A stretch of 58,586 bases of DNA from Rossellomorea aquimaris (GTDB lineage Bacteria; Bacillota; Bacilli; Bacillales; Bacillaceae_B): assembly GCF_003315075.1 (NCBI RefSeq), contig NZ_QNRJ01000021.1, forward strand, positions 1 through 58,586, in the 5' to 3' direction. This document shows, in pieces, positions 42,371 through 51,689 of this stretch. Under the pieces are notes generated by a model that made no database searches, was not told the origin of the DNA, and saw nothing but the letters and a program-made list of their open reading frames with translations. Positions within the stretch are counted from its first letter, which is position 1; every line of letters starts with the position of its first letter. Position numbers and translations under genes: made by a program.

Positions 42371-43477
42371 TTAATTAATAATCCCGTGTCCCACGATATC
42401 CACTTTTAAAGTCGGTTCAATGGTAATGGTGGGGTATGTTTCTTCCCAATTAATTTTCTCCCATGTTTTTGGGTGATATGCAATTAACTCCCTACCAATT
42501 CCAAATAAATCTGAGTTGGCAAGTTGAATTTTTTCAATCATTTTTTTTGCATCTTCTGTTAAGTCCTTTGAGATTTTTTTATTCAGTTTTTTGAGTTCAC
42601 TCTTGTCAGTTAATTTGTCCTTAGGGTACTCTACGATTGAAATATCCATTTTTACATCGATTTCCACCTGAATATTCTCTGGTGTGTCTGAGACAATTTT
42701 AAGCTTGGATTTAGATTTAGAAACATTGTACGTAATATAATTGTCAATGTTCATTTTATTATCATTCTCTATTTTTGAAACGAATCGTGTTCGCTTTGCT
42801 TGTTGATTGTTCATAAGCAGATATAAAGATGATTCTTTAAAGGATAAGGTACCCGATAGTGAATTCTTGTGAAAAATTGCTGTTCCATCTAATACAACTT
42901 CTCCATCTTTCATTTTAAGGAGAGGAAGTGCAAAATCCTTACCTTGATCAAACATTATTGTACAAACTGTTTGTAAATTTTGTTTAGGAATTCCTGTAGA
43001 AACTTCCGCACTTGTAAGTAATTCTATAATAAATTCAGAAATCAATACATTTTTCTCACTCAATTTAGTGAGGATGTCTCCCCCATTTCCTTCCACCACG
43101 GCCAATTTAGCAGAAATGGAGCTATTGGGATCACGGTAAAAAATATCTAAAAATTTATAAATATCTTTCTTAGCCAATTCTTCCCCCAATAAGAAGACCC
43201 GGTTTTTTGAGGGTTCAAATACTCCGGAAAGTTTCCTATCCATATTCATTCTTGTTTCACGAATCGTTTTCCCTTCACCTTGTATCACCACATTAGTGGG
43301 GGTTTGATCTTTAAAGTCACGAATGATGGCAGTCGCTCTAATGGTATCCTCATCAACCTGGTCAAAGGAAGAAGAAAAAACAAGCCTACCGTTTTTCAGT
43401 AACCGTTGATCCCAACACCCTGCCAAAGAAAGGTTAATGATAAGCAGAACGATTCCTATAATGAACTTTTTCTTCAT
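42371..43477 (-). CDS. spore germination lipoprotein, Ger(x)C family
   Basis: A 368-residue lipoprotein, with lipobox LAGC (residue 18-21) and the GerC-family start CWDQRLLKNGRLVF. The body includes GKTIRETRMNMDRKLSG and IFYRDPNSS, and the C-terminal ELIAYHPKTWEKINWEE segment is also typical. It is one of three components of a nutrient receptor in the spore inner membrane. Its start overlaps the permease stop by four bases. Confidence 0.92.
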   Translation of the reverse strand: MKKKFIIGIVLLIINLSLAGCWDQRLLKNGRLVFSSSFDQVDEDTIRATAIIRDFKDQTPTNVVIQGEGKTIRETRMNMDRKLSGVFEPSKNRVFLLGEELAKKDIYKFLDIFYRDPNSSISAKLAVVEGNGGDILTKLSEKNVLISEFIIELLTSAEVSTGIPKQNLQTVCTIMFDQGKDFALPLLKMKDGEVVLDGTAIFHKNSLSGTLSFKESSLYLLMNNQQAKRTRFVSKIENDNKMNIDNYITYNVSKSKSKLKIVSDTPENIQVEIDVKMDISIVEYPKDKLTDKSELKKLNKKISKDLTEDAKKMIEKIQLANSDLFGIGRELIAYHPKTWEKINWEETYPTITIEPTLKVDIVGHGIIN

Positions 43478-44577
43478 ACGTTCTTCCCTCTTTCCTTTTT
43501 CTTGAAAATAAAAGAGATTCCTAAAAAAAGAAATGGAATGACAAGTATGAATAAATAGGATGTATTAATCACCCATTTGTTGTACAACTCCATTTCTGCT
43601 TCTTTATTGGGAATTAAGGCAATGATAAAAGATAAACTGCCAAAGAAAATTGTTACGACAGAACGATTGATTCGTTTAAACGTATGAGCGACTCCCTCCG
43701 TTGATAGAAAAAGGTAGCTGGTTAACGAAGTTATGACACTTACCACCCAAAGGGAAACAAATACCAAATCAATTCTCTCGACAATTTGCAAATACAGGGA
43801 TTTCACATAGTATAGTACCGGCTGAGGAATAATGACTATTTCTTCAGGACTGAACGTCACAAGACTGACTATTGTGAGAAATGCATAGAGCAATGTCACA
43901 AAGAGATTGGCCATCGAAGCTGAGAATAAGACGGTCCGTTCCCCATTATGCTGGAAATAAGGAAAAAGAAACAAAAGCAATTCAAAACCAAGCATTGAAA
44001 AATATGCTTCTTTTATCCCTTTTAGAATATTGGTTCCTCCTGAGTGACCAATCGGAAGCAAATACCTCCAATCAACAGGATAAATGATCAATACAACGAT
44101 AGATATCAAGATCAGAAAGAAAATCAATCCCGAAACGACCACATAAACATTGCAGATGTCAGATAATAATTCCCTTCCTAAATAAACTGCGGTTCCCATC
44201 AATAGAAACATAATGATCCATTTTGGTGTAAGTGTCAGCACCCACGTTTTGATGATGGCAGTTGAATACATCATAATAAGGCTGGTAACTAGCAATCCAT
44301 AAATGACATAGGAAATATTGATGAATGTTCCTCCTGCTTTTCCTACTAATTGCATTGAATATTGAAAAAGGGATTTAGCAGGGAACCTTCTGCCCAAGAC
44401 CCAAAATATCGTGATAAATAATTGAACAACAATACCAGCCAGCAATACTGAAATCCAAGCATCACCTTTGGAGACGGAAAATACGCTGAATGGAAGGCCA
44501 AGAACCCCTACTCCAATTTGTGTTTGGACAATGAATAACATCAACTGTATGGAAGTAAGATTACTCTGATTCTTCAT
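43474..44577 (-). CDS. spore germination permease, GerB family
   Basis: A 367-residue protein with ten predicted membrane helices of the GerB/GerKB (amino-acid permease-like) family: the segment QIGVGVLGLPFSVF (about residue 16), then AYFSMLGFELLLFLFPYF. It binds the germinant. It overlaps the gerA-type gene by 17 bases and gerC by four, so the three subunits are co-translated. Confidence 0.92.
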   Translation of the reverse strand: MKNQSNLTSIQLMLFIVQTQIGVGVLGLPFSVFSVSKGDAWISVLLAGIVVQLFITIFWVLGRRFPAKSLFQYSMQLVGKAGGTFINISYVIYGLLVTSLIMMYSTAIIKTWVLTLTPKWIIMFLLMGTAVYLGRELLSDICNVYVVVSGLIFFLILISIVVLIIYPVDWRYLLPIGHSGGTNILKGIKEAYFSMLGFELLLFLFPYFQHNGERTVLFSASMANLFVTLLYAFLTIVSLVTFSPEEIVIIPQPVLYYVKSLYLQIVERIDLVFVSLWVVSVITSLTSYLFLSTEGVAHTFKRINRSVVTIFFGSLSFIIALIPNKEAEMELYNKWVINTSYLFILVIPFLFLGISFIFKKKERGKNV

Positions 44578-46138
44578 TTTTTTTCCATCCTCGAGGATCT
44601 GTCGTTTTCCACTTATACTGTGGTTTCAAATCCTTTGGCCTTTCTTTCATCAGCCACATGGGAACACGAATAAAGGTGTCTTTCAGTGATTTGAAATCCA
44701 AAGGCGCAACAGGGTATAAATAGTATTGACCTAATGATTTTAGCGTCGACATATGGATCAACAGCAACATCAACCCGATTACTATTCCGAGGACCCCAAA
44801 TAAAGCTGCAAATATCATGAGGGGAAAACCTAGTATCCTAACGGAAGTACTCATTTCATTAGATGGAATAACGAAAGAAGATATAGCTGTAATCGCCACT
44901 ACGATAACCATGGTATTTGAAACCAGGTTCGCTTCTACAACAGCCGTCCCGATAACAAGTCCCCCCACCACCCCAATGGTTTGTGCGATAGGGTTCGGTA
45001 AACGGATAGCAGCTTCTCGAAGTAATTCCAATGTTAACTGCATAATGGCCGCTTCAATCAATGGAGGAAATGGAACATACTCCAGGGAGCTTTTAATCGA
45101 AAATATTATTTCCACCGGTATGATCTCATAATTGTAGGAGATGACAGCTATATAAAAAGCGGGTAGACAAAGAGTAGCAATAAAACTGATTAATCTGATG
45201 AATCGCACGAATGAACCGATAAATGCCCGATTATTATAATCCTCAGCGGTTTGAAAGAAAGACAAGAAGTTAACAGGCAAGAGTAAAACGGTAGGACTTC
45301 CTTCCATTAGTAGTGCTATTCTGCCCTCCATTAGATTACCAGCTACCCGGTCCGGCCGTTCCGTATTTAAAAACTGCGGAAATGGAGAAAACGAATTATC
45401 TTCTAAAAATTCTTCGAAATACCCAGGGGACTGAACTGCATCTGCTTGAACATAATTGATCCGGTCCTCAATCGTTTTCACCAATTTTAGATTTGTTAAA
45501 TGCGATAAATAAACCAAAGCGTATTTTGTCCTTGTTGTTTCTCCTATACTGGAATATTTCACAGTCAGTTTCGGACTTGATATTCTCTCTCTAATAAGCT
45601 GCACGTTTTCCGTGATATTTTCACTGAAGCCTTGATGTGACCCTCTAATCACCTTTTCGTTTATTGGTTCGAAACGATTTGTAAGAATTTTAGGCATACT
45701 GATAAAGGTCAGGATTTCACTGTCTTCGGTTAGTAAAAGGCAGTGTCCATCCACCATTGCACTGAGTGCCTCGTCTAAATACAATGTTTCTTTGATGCTA
45801 TTACTGCTTACGACATCACGTATATCGCCGGAACCTTTCTCTAATAAAGGTTTGATAATATACGTCTGTAAGCTCCTATTATCAATGACAGAATCAATAA
45901 ACATTATGGTCAATATTTTACTATTAAAAGTTAATTCTCTTAGTTTTAAATCATCAGTATTAAATAAACCATTACGAAAGTAAGAGACTTTCTCTTCAAG
46001 AGTGAGAAATTCAGGCACAACTTCTTCTTTTTCTGAAAGCAGCTGCTTTGGTATTCTTCTATTCCTTTTATTAAACGAACTCATATTAGCACCTTCAGTA
46101 AGAATCTTTTTTTCTATGCTTCCCAAATTAGGTGCCAT
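44561..46138 (-). CDS. spore germination protein, GerA family
   Basis: A 525-residue GerA/GerKA subunit: a large cytosolic N-terminal domain (to about residue 290) and five to six membrane helices. It shows MEGRIALLMEGSPTVLLLPV, RFIRLISFIATLCLPAFYIA and FPPLIEAAIMQLTLELLREA, all strongly conserved. The ATG at 46138 has GGAG seven bases upstream; another ATG at 46084 has AAGGTG six bases upstream and is also plausible. It begins 21 bases after the nucleotidyltransferase gene, and no sigma-G promoter could be picked out with confidence. Confidence 0.92.
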   Translation of the reverse strand: MAPNLGSIEKKILTEGANMSSFNKRNRRIPKQLLSEKEEVVPEFLTLEEKVSYFRNGLFNTDDLKLRELTFNSKILTIMFIDSVIDNRSLQTYIIKPLLEKGSGDIRDVVSSNSIKETLYLDEALSAMVDGHCLLLTEDSEILTFISMPKILTNRFEPINEKVIRGSHQGFSENITENVQLIRERISSPKLTVKYSSIGETTRTKYALVYLSHLTNLKLVKTIEDRINYVQADAVQSPGYFEEFLEDNSFSPFPQFLNTERPDRVAGNLMEGRIALLMEGSPTVLLLPVNFLSFFQTAEDYNNRAFIGSFVRFIRLISFIATLCLPAFYIAVISYNYEIIPVEIIFSIKSSLEYVPFPPLIEAAIMQLTLELLREAAIRLPNPIAQTIGVVGGLVIGTAVVEANLVSNTMVIVVAITAISSFVIPSNEMSTSVRILGFPLMIFAALFGVLGIVIGLMLLLIHMSTLKSLGQYYLYPVAPLDFKSLKDTFIRVPMWLMKERPKDLKPQYKWKTTDPRGWKKNEESE

Positions 46139-46159
46139 TATGCATCTCCAAGGTTCCTG

Positions 46160-46948
46160 TTAACCTTCCTCCCTGTCTAAAAGTACACCCCATACATTTT
46201 CTAAAATGTTTAAGAACGTTTCGTTTATTTCTCCCCATTGAAACGATTCATCGCTGGGCAGATCCTCCAGAGTCCCCTCCATTTTAAGTAAATCTTCTCT
46301 TATGTACTTTTCCATAAACATTAAGATGGGGAACGGAACCACCTTCCCATTTACTCTTGATAGGAGCATAGAGGAGATGGTATCCTTCACTTCTTCATTC
46401 ATAGTAATAGAGTCAACCATTTCGTTCATCCCATTTGGTGGAAACGTTTGATACTCTTTAATCCACTTATAAGCAAGCCACGGTCTGATAATCGTCATCA
46501 TTTCCTTCAAGTCTTTGATTTCCTCTTTCGAATACTTTTCCATATTGCGTTTACCCATGTGATAATAATGAATCAAACAGCGGGCTGGAGAAAAAGTCTG
46601 GTCTCTCAGCTTTCTGACTTTCTCTATGTCCGGGTGCTCAATATACACATTTTCATTTGTTAACCACTCCATTAGAGAAGGGTTTGATTTACGCAGAAGC
46701 TTGAGTGCTTTACTAAGGTCCCATCCGCTGAATTCAATGGAATACTGTGCAGGCCATACAATAACGTCCTTGGTCCCTTGAAGATTTAAATATGCGGGCA
46801 CCTCCCGTATATATATAAACCGGACATCATAATCGCTTTCATCTGTATGATACCCCCATGCCCGACTCCCGGCTTCGACGGCATACAGAATCCTGACTCT
46901 CTCTTCTCTTTCGATATTTTTCAACTTATCCAGAATGATTTTTCTCAC
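46160..46948 (-). CDS. RlaP/YcgL-type nucleotidyltransferase
   Basis: A 262-residue protein of the predicted nucleotidyltransferase family YcgL/RlaP. The catalytic motif AGSRAWGYHTDESDYDVRF (GS...DxD) begins near residue 26. RlaP relatives are linked to RNA repair in some bacteria, but this one is not beside a ligase. It is unclear whether it is functionally connected to the germination genes that follow closely on the same strand. Confidence 0.85.
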   Translation of the reverse strand: MRKIILDKLKNIEREERVRILYAVEAGSRAWGYHTDESDYDVRFIYIREVPAYLNLQGTKDVIVWPAQYSIEFSGWDLSKALKLLRKSNPSLMEWLTNENVYIEHPDIEKVRKLRDQTFSPARCLIHYYHMGKRNMEKYSKEEIKDLKEMMTIIRPWLAYKWIKEYQTFPPNGMNEMVDSITMNEEVKDTISSMLLSRVNGKVVPFPILMFMEKYIREDLLKMEGTLEDLPSDESFQWGEINETFLNILENVWGVLLDREEG

Positions 46949-47047
46949 AAAATAATTCTCCTTGTCCTCTATATATTAGTAGGGTTTTCCTTTCAGTATT
47001 TGATATACTTAATCACACAAACAAGTCGATAGGTAGAGGTGAATAGC

Positions 47048-48139
47048 TTGACCAAGAAAAAGATGTACTCATGGAGCCTTCAGATTCTCATTATTCTTAC
47101 CATTATTTATGTTTCAACAAAGATTTCATTTTTATTTGAACCGATTGTCGTCTTCGCTTCAACATTATTTTTCCCGATCATCATTTCAGGATTTCTGTAT
47201 TTTTTATTAAATCCATTAGTCAATCTCCTGGAAAAGGCAAGATTGCCGAGAACCATTGCCATCATCGTGCTTTATGCTGCTATTATTGGAGTGATGGTGT
47301 TAATTATAGGGAATATCGCGCCGATTCTCTCGAAGCAGATCACAGGGTTGTTCAATGAGCTTCCGGAGTATGCAAGACAAACTAGGAATTTTATCGAATA
47401 CTTATCTGAGACTCAACAATTCAAATGGATGATGAGTCAGGATTATGTGTCACTAAAAGATGTAGAAAAACAGTTAATGGACTTTGCTAATACATTACCA
47501 GATAATATTACAACTGCTCTTAAAGGATTAGTAAGTGTTCTGACCAGTATAACGATCCTGATTGTCACCGTCCCTTTTCTATTATTCTTTATGTTTAAAG
47601 ACGGCCATAAATTTCCTAAGGCCATTTCAAAATTTCTGCCTCCTGCCTACCGGGAAGAAGGGATCAACACTTTAAAGGATACGAGTGATACACTTGCCGC
47701 ATACATACAGGGACAATTGACGGTAGCTTCTTTTGTGGGGACCCTGACGTTTATCGGGTATTTGATCATTGGACTTCCCTACGCATTGGTGATGGCGTTA
47801 ATAGGGGCGGTAACAAACATCATTCCGTTTATCGGTCCATTTATCGGTGCTGCACCTGCCATCATCGTGGCCCTGTTTGATTCACCGACGAAAGCCATTC
47901 TCGTCATTGTGGTGGTCACGATTGCCCAACAAATAGAGGGGAACCTCCTTTCACCCCTGATTTTAGGCAAGCGCCTCGATACTCATCCAGCGACGATAAT
48001 CATTTTATTGCTGGTGGCTGGAAACCTGGCAGGTATTCTTGGAATGATCCTGGCCGTTCCTTTTTACGCGGTAACAAAAACCATTGTGTTAAATTTAGTG
48101 AAGTTTATTAAACTGAGAAGATCTGCTATTCAAGAATGA
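47048..48139 (+). CDS. AI-2E family transporter
   Basis: A 363-residue membrane protein with about eight helices of the AI-2E (PerM) family; features are YAAIIGVMVLIIGNIAPIL, the QGQLTVASFVGTLTFIGY segment and IIPFIGPFIGAAPAIIVALF, QQIEGNLLSPLILGKRL. Members export signal molecules or serve as sodium/proton antiporters; the substrate here is unknown. The TTG at 47048, five bases after AGAGGTGA, is preferred to the GTG at 47039. Confidence 0.87.
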   Translation: MTKKKMYSWSLQILIILTIIYVSTKISFLFEPIVVFASTLFFPIIISGFLYFLLNPLVNLLEKARLPRTIAIIVLYAAIIGVMVLIIGNIAPILSKQITGLFNELPEYARQTRNFIEYLSETQQFKWMMSQDYVSLKDVEKQLMDFANTLPDNITTALKGLVSVLTSITILIVTVPFLLFFMFKDGHKFPKAISKFLPPAYREEGINTLKDTSDTLAAYIQGQLTVASFVGTLTFIGYLIIGLPYALVMALIGAVTNIIPFIGPFIGAAPAIIVALFDSPTKAILVIVVVTIAQQIEGNLLSPLILGKRLDTHPATIIILLLVAGNLAGILGMILAVPFYAVTKTIVLNLVKFIKLRRSAIQE

Positions 48140-48149
48140 TAATGGAGAA

Positions 48150-48178
48150 ACAACCGGGCTTTTCCCGGTTGTTTATTT
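48150..48178 (+). terminator. terminator after the AI-2E gene
   Basis: ACAACCGGG and CCCGGTTGT pair across CTTTT, followed by TTATTT. Confidence 0.85.
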
Positions 48179-48261
48179 ATGTCGTGACTAAATGTGGAAG
48201 CTGTATAGGAAGAAGGTTAAGGAGCAGATATGTCATTTTTATATTGCCTCGATCCCAACAA

Positions 48262-48699
48262 TCATATCTGTTTATACATAATCACATGTGGCCCGATTGG
48301 TTCTATTTCAAATACGTCCCCAAACTGAGTTAAGCCCAATTTTTCATAATATTGCCCAGCCGAAATTCTGGCATTGCACCACCACATTTCACAGCCTTTT
48401 TCTCTTAGAACCTTTTCGCTGTATTCGATGAGCTGCTTTCCAATGCCATTCCCCCTGTAATCCTTAAGAGTGGCCATTCCCCTTAGCCGGTAAGGGAGAC
48501 ATCCATTTAAACCCGGTTGTGCCTCCTGATAAAAGGAACCGATACTGATCAGCACCTTTCCTTCAAAAACGCCAATGTGAAAGGAACTATCGTCTGAATC
48601 TCCTTCATAATGACACTCCTCTATTGATTGCGTCGGCCTTAAGATTTCTTGTCTAATGGCATATGTATCGGTAGCTGAAATAAAACGAATGCGAGTCAT
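48262..48699 (-). CDS. GNAT family N-acetyltransferase
   Basis: A 145-residue GNAT protein. RGMATLKDYRGNGIGKQLIEY contains the acetyl-CoA signature (RGNGIG), followed by WWCNARISAGQYYEKLG. Substrate unknown; the overall form resembles the YjcF-type proteins. The ATG at 48699 has GGAGG six bases before it, two codons inside a possible GTG start. Confidence 0.85.
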   Translation of the reverse strand: MTRIRFISATDTYAIRQEILRPTQSIEECHYEGDSDDSSFHIGVFEGKVLISIGSFYQEAQPGLNGCLPYRLRGMATLKDYRGNGIGKQLIEYSEKVLREKGCEMWWCNARISAGQYYEKLGLTQFGDVFEIEPIGPHVIMYKQI

Positions 48700-48775
48700 T
48701 TTCACCCTCCACTTTGATCTGAGTTTTTCATCTCCATTTTATCATAGCATCTTCGTCATATTAGAGGTGAATAAG

Positions 48776-48810
48776 AAAAGGAGCAATCCCTCCATAGGAA
48801 ATCGCTCCCC
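48776..48810 (-). terminator. terminator after the low-complexity gene
   Basis: On the minus strand GGAGCGAT pairs with ATTGCTCC (one wobble), followed by TTTTC. Confidence 0.6.
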
Positions 48811-48818
48811 TCGCTTAC

Positions 48819-49088
48819 TTATTTCTTTTTAAATAACTTATTGGATGCACCCTTGACTGCCTTGCTTGCTGTGTCTACTGTTTTCCCGACCATTTTGTTT
48901 CCGGTATTGCTAACATTTTTCACAAAATCTGCCGATGTATCTGACACTTTCCCTACAAGTCCGCCTTTACCGCTAACACTTTTGATTATTTCGTTAGCTG
49001 TGTCTGCCGTTTTATTGACTAGTCCGCTGGCTTGCTTTGACGTGTTCTTTACTAAGTCACTTGGAGTATTTCGTTTGTCTTCAGACAT
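48819..49088 (-). CDS. low-complexity, LEA-like small protein
   Basis: An 89-residue protein with five imperfect repeats of a Val-Lys-Asn-Thr/Val-Gly-Lys-Thr-Ala-Asp-Thr pattern (DLVKNTSKQASGLVNKTADT). It is amphipathic and very polar, ending KLFKKK. Such composition resembles desiccation or stress proteins (YtxH or LEA-like). AAGGAGG stands before the ATG. Confidence 0.7.
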   Translation of the reverse strand: MSEDKRNTPSDLVKNTSKQASGLVNKTADTANEIIKSVSGKGGLVGKVSDTSADFVKNVSNTGNKMVGKTVDTASKAVKGASNKLFKKK

Positions 49089-49162
49089 GGTGTTCTCCTC
49101 CTTAGAAAAAGACTCATCACTATCCCTATGTCATCGAACTTGAAAGTATGCTGATTCAGTGA

Positions 49163-49400
49163 CTATCTTTTTACCTGTTTTAGATATTCTGTCGATAAAA
49201 CCGTTTCGTGCATATCGTTCTCTCTCATTTCGACCCAATAGGCGGAAGCATGAGCTCTTGAACTCACTACTTTATAAAGATTTTCACCTATGAAATGTAA
49301 AGCAGCTCCATCATCCGCCCCATAGCCTGCTTGAAGTTTCCCTTTACGGATAAATGAATGAAAAAGGGGACGCCGATCTTTTTCGCCGTCATAGGCGTAT
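49163..49400 (-). pseudogene. peptidase E (S51 family), 3' remnant
   Basis: On the minus strand the frame reads DGEKDRRPLFHSFIRKGKL, then QAGYGADDGAALHFIG, YKVVSSRAHASAYWVE and TEYLKQ, stop at 49163. This matches the C-terminal third of S51 dipeptidases (YgaJ/PepE type), including the GADDGAAL segment. Upstream a stop is met near 49400 and nothing of the catalytic Ser region is left. It has no ribosome site, so it is not a gene. Confidence 0.7.
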
Positions 49401-49430
49401 CATTATTTCATTGAATCAAAAAATTCCAAT

Positions 49431-49460
49431 AGAAAAACCCTCTATACGAAATAGAGGGTT
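49431..49460 (-). terminator. terminator after the BCCT gene
   Basis: AACCCTCTAT and ATAGAGGGTT form the stem; on the minus strand TTTTCTATT follows. Confidence 0.85.
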
Positions 49461-49517
49461 CATCACTTATTTTATTTCATCTCCTGTTAAGTAACTCACT
49501 TACCAGCAGCAGACGTT

Positions 49518-51005
49518 CTATTCTTTCTTTTTCATTTTCATTTCTTTTTGGAATGAAAGAATTAATCCATATGTCATGACAAATAAGATTATCCCCAATG
49601 GTAAGGCTGTGATGATGGTGGCTGCTTGCAATCCACTGATACCGCCAGTCCCCATCAGGATCGCCGCAATGGCAGCCAGTACGATCCCCCAGCTGAACTT
49701 CACGAAGAATGGAGGATTCAAACTTCCATTAGACGTTTGCATCCCCAGTACAAATGTTGCCGAGTCGGCCGACGTCACAAAGAAAGTGATAATCAAGATT
49801 AGGGAAATAATTGAAAGGACCCCACTTAGAGGCATTTGATCATATACATAAAATAATGCCGTCTCCAAACTTTGACCCGCTACATCTACACCTTGAACAA
49901 AGTCGTAATACAATCCTGTGCCTCCGAATACTCCAAACCACAGGGCGCATACGATTGTAGGCACAATGATGACGGCGATGATAAACTCACGAACAGTCCT
50001 TCCTTTTGAAACCCTCGCAATAAAGGTTCCCACAAACGGTGTCCATGAAATCCACCATGCCCAATAAAAGATCGTCCAATCCTTCACCCATTGATTATTC
50101 TCCACATTAAATGGTGAAAAGCGTAACCCCATACTAGGAAGGTTTTGAACATAGCCCCCAAAAGTGGTCAAAAACAATTCCAGGACAAATTGCGTAGGAC
50201 CTGCGATGAGAAAGACAATGAATAACAAGACCGCCAATATCATATTGGCATTACTCAAATATTTAATTCCTTTAGATAAACCAGTTGCAGCAGAAGTAAT
50301 AAATAGAACCGTTGCAACTCCCATGATGATCAGCTGAACTTTAAAGTCAATCGGGGTTCCCATCAGGTAATTAAGTCCACTGTTAATTTGTTGTGCACCA
50401 ATTCCAAGTGAGATCGCTACACCGAAAATCGTGGCAAACACAGCGACAATATCAACAATATACCCTATTGGACCTTTCACTCTGTCCCCAATGACTGGAT
50501 ATAATGTGGCACTCATCAACCCTGGCATGCCCTTTCTGAATTTATAATAGGCAAGGGCCAATGCTACGACTGCATAAATGGCCCAGGCATGGAATCCCCA
50601 ATGAAGATATGTATAGCGTAATCCGATTTTAGCTGATTCTATGGTCCCGCCTTTTCCAAATGGTGGAGTGGAATAATGAGAAACAGGTTCCGATACTCCA
50701 TAGAATAGGAGTCCGATTCCCATTCCTGCACTAAAGAGCATGGCAAACCATGTCAATGTGGAATATTCAGGTCGATCAGTGTCCTTCCCTAATCGAATCT
50801 TCCCATATTTACTAAATGCAAAGAAGATGGCGATGATGAAAAAGAATGAAGCTGAAAATTGATAAAACCAGCCAAATTTGTCCAGAAGAACTCCTTGGGT
50901 ATTGGACATGATATCAATCAATGCCTGAGGAAAAATAACCCCCCAAGCCACAAAAATGATGCCGATGGTAATCGCAATCCAAAACATTGGTGTGAAATTT
51001 TTCAA
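49518..51005 (-). CDS. BCCT family betaine/choline transporter
   Basis: A 495-residue transporter with 12 helices of the betaine/carnitine/choline family (OpuD-like). It has the GMGIGLLFYGVSEPV segment (GxGIG), the aromatic WTIFYWAWWISWTPFVGTFI signature near residue 305, and a basic Lys-rich C-terminal tail. It imports a trimethylammonium compound with sodium, for osmoprotection. The ATG follows AAGGGGG. Confidence 0.92.
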   Translation of the reverse strand: MKNFTPMFWIAITIGIIFVAWGVIFPQALIDIMSNTQGVLLDKFGWFYQFSASFFFIIAIFFAFSKYGKIRLGKDTDRPEYSTLTWFAMLFSAGMGIGLLFYGVSEPVSHYSTPPFGKGGTIESAKIGLRYTYLHWGFHAWAIYAVVALALAYYKFRKGMPGLMSATLYPVIGDRVKGPIGYIVDIVAVFATIFGVAISLGIGAQQINSGLNYLMGTPIDFKVQLIIMGVATVLFITSAATGLSKGIKYLSNANMILAVLLFIVFLIAGPTQFVLELFLTTFGGYVQNLPSMGLRFSPFNVENNQWVKDWTIFYWAWWISWTPFVGTFIARVSKGRTVREFIIAVIIVPTIVCALWFGVFGGTGLYYDFVQGVDVAGQSLETALFYVYDQMPLSGVLSIISLILIITFFVTSADSATFVLGMQTSNGSLNPPFFVKFSWGIVLAAIAAILMGTGGISGLQAATIITALPLGIILFVMTYGLILSFQKEMKMKKKE

Positions 51006-51129
51006 ATGACTTCCCCCTTAATTCGTTGATGTAGCTCTATCATGTAGAAATAGGTATGTAAAGAAAATAAATGCACAAACTTATTAGTACCCCCCTTTTC
51101 AAAGGGCTAAACTAGTAAGTAACTGGAAA

Positions 51130-51164
51130 GTGAGGGACGGACCTCTTCAAGGTCCGTCCCTCAC
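51130..51164. repeat. perfect 15-bp hairpin without T run
   Basis: GTGAGGGACGGACCT (51130) and its complement (ending 51164) are separated by CTTCA. It stands in the 5' region between the BCCT gene and the SASP-like gene. No T run follows, so it is unlikely to be an ordinary terminator. Confidence 0.7.
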
Positions 51165-51261
51165 TCTAAATTTGAATATGGAAACTTCACAAGTTTAATT
51201 TGATTTTTCATGTATCTTTTTTTCTTTTCGGGGCAAATTATAGTAGACGGAGGTGATAATC

Positions 51262-51393
51262 ATGACTAACAACAACAACAACAAACCACAACAACAAAAA
51301 AATGAAGCAGAATTTGCTCAAGAGCAAAACGCTGCTGAAAGAGCTAGAAAAGCTGCTAAACAACAAAATCAACAAAACCAACAAAATAAATAA
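51262..51393 (+). CDS. small Asn/Gln-rich protein, gamma-type SASP-like
   Basis: A 43-residue protein, MTNNNNNKPQQQKNEAEFAQ to NQQNQQNK. It has the EFAxExNAxxxRKxxxQQNQQ pattern found in gamma-type small acid-soluble spore proteins (SspE), which store amino acids for outgrowth, but it is half the usual length with a single repeat. ACGGAGGTGAT gives a very strong ribosome site. TGTATC 17 bases before CAAATTA upstream could be a sigma-G promoter. A terminator follows. Confidence 0.65.
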   Translation: MTNNNNNKPQQQKNEAEFAQEQNAAERARKAAKQQNQQNQQNK

Positions 51394-51421
51394 AACATAG
51401 TGACACAATTGAATACTTAAC

Positions 51422-51452
51422 AAGAGACTAGTCAACGGACTAGTCTCTTTCT
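51422..51452 (+). terminator. terminator after SASP-like gene
   Basis: AAGAGACTAGTC and GACTAGTCTCTT pair over four bases, followed by TCTAT. Confidence 0.85.
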
Positions 51453-51689
51453 ATGGAGCCCGTCACTATCAGTGAAGGAATTCTTAAAACAACTCCTTAA
51501 TGTGTAAAAATGGACCTTCACGATAACTCTTATGTGTTGAATAGATTCCATCTAATGATGAACATTTCCCTCATACATATTTAACATAGAAAAACCTCCC
51601 AGGATTGTTCCGGAAAGGTTAGTGTGATTAGCTTATTCTTATTGATATGAAGTGTGCACATGGACAGAAATAAGGTGAATTCAGCCAGG

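Noticed and set aside
39900..51146. Shared 15-mer GAGGGACGGACCTCT in the VOC gene and at the hairpin 51132
   Set aside because: In a 58-kb window a few 15-base matches are expected by chance, and the VOC copy is ordinary coding sequence.
51238..51435. Leu/Phe/Val-rich minus-strand frame opposite the SASP-like gene
   Set aside because: It reflects the CAA/AAC-rich plus-strand gene, which has the strong ribosome site.
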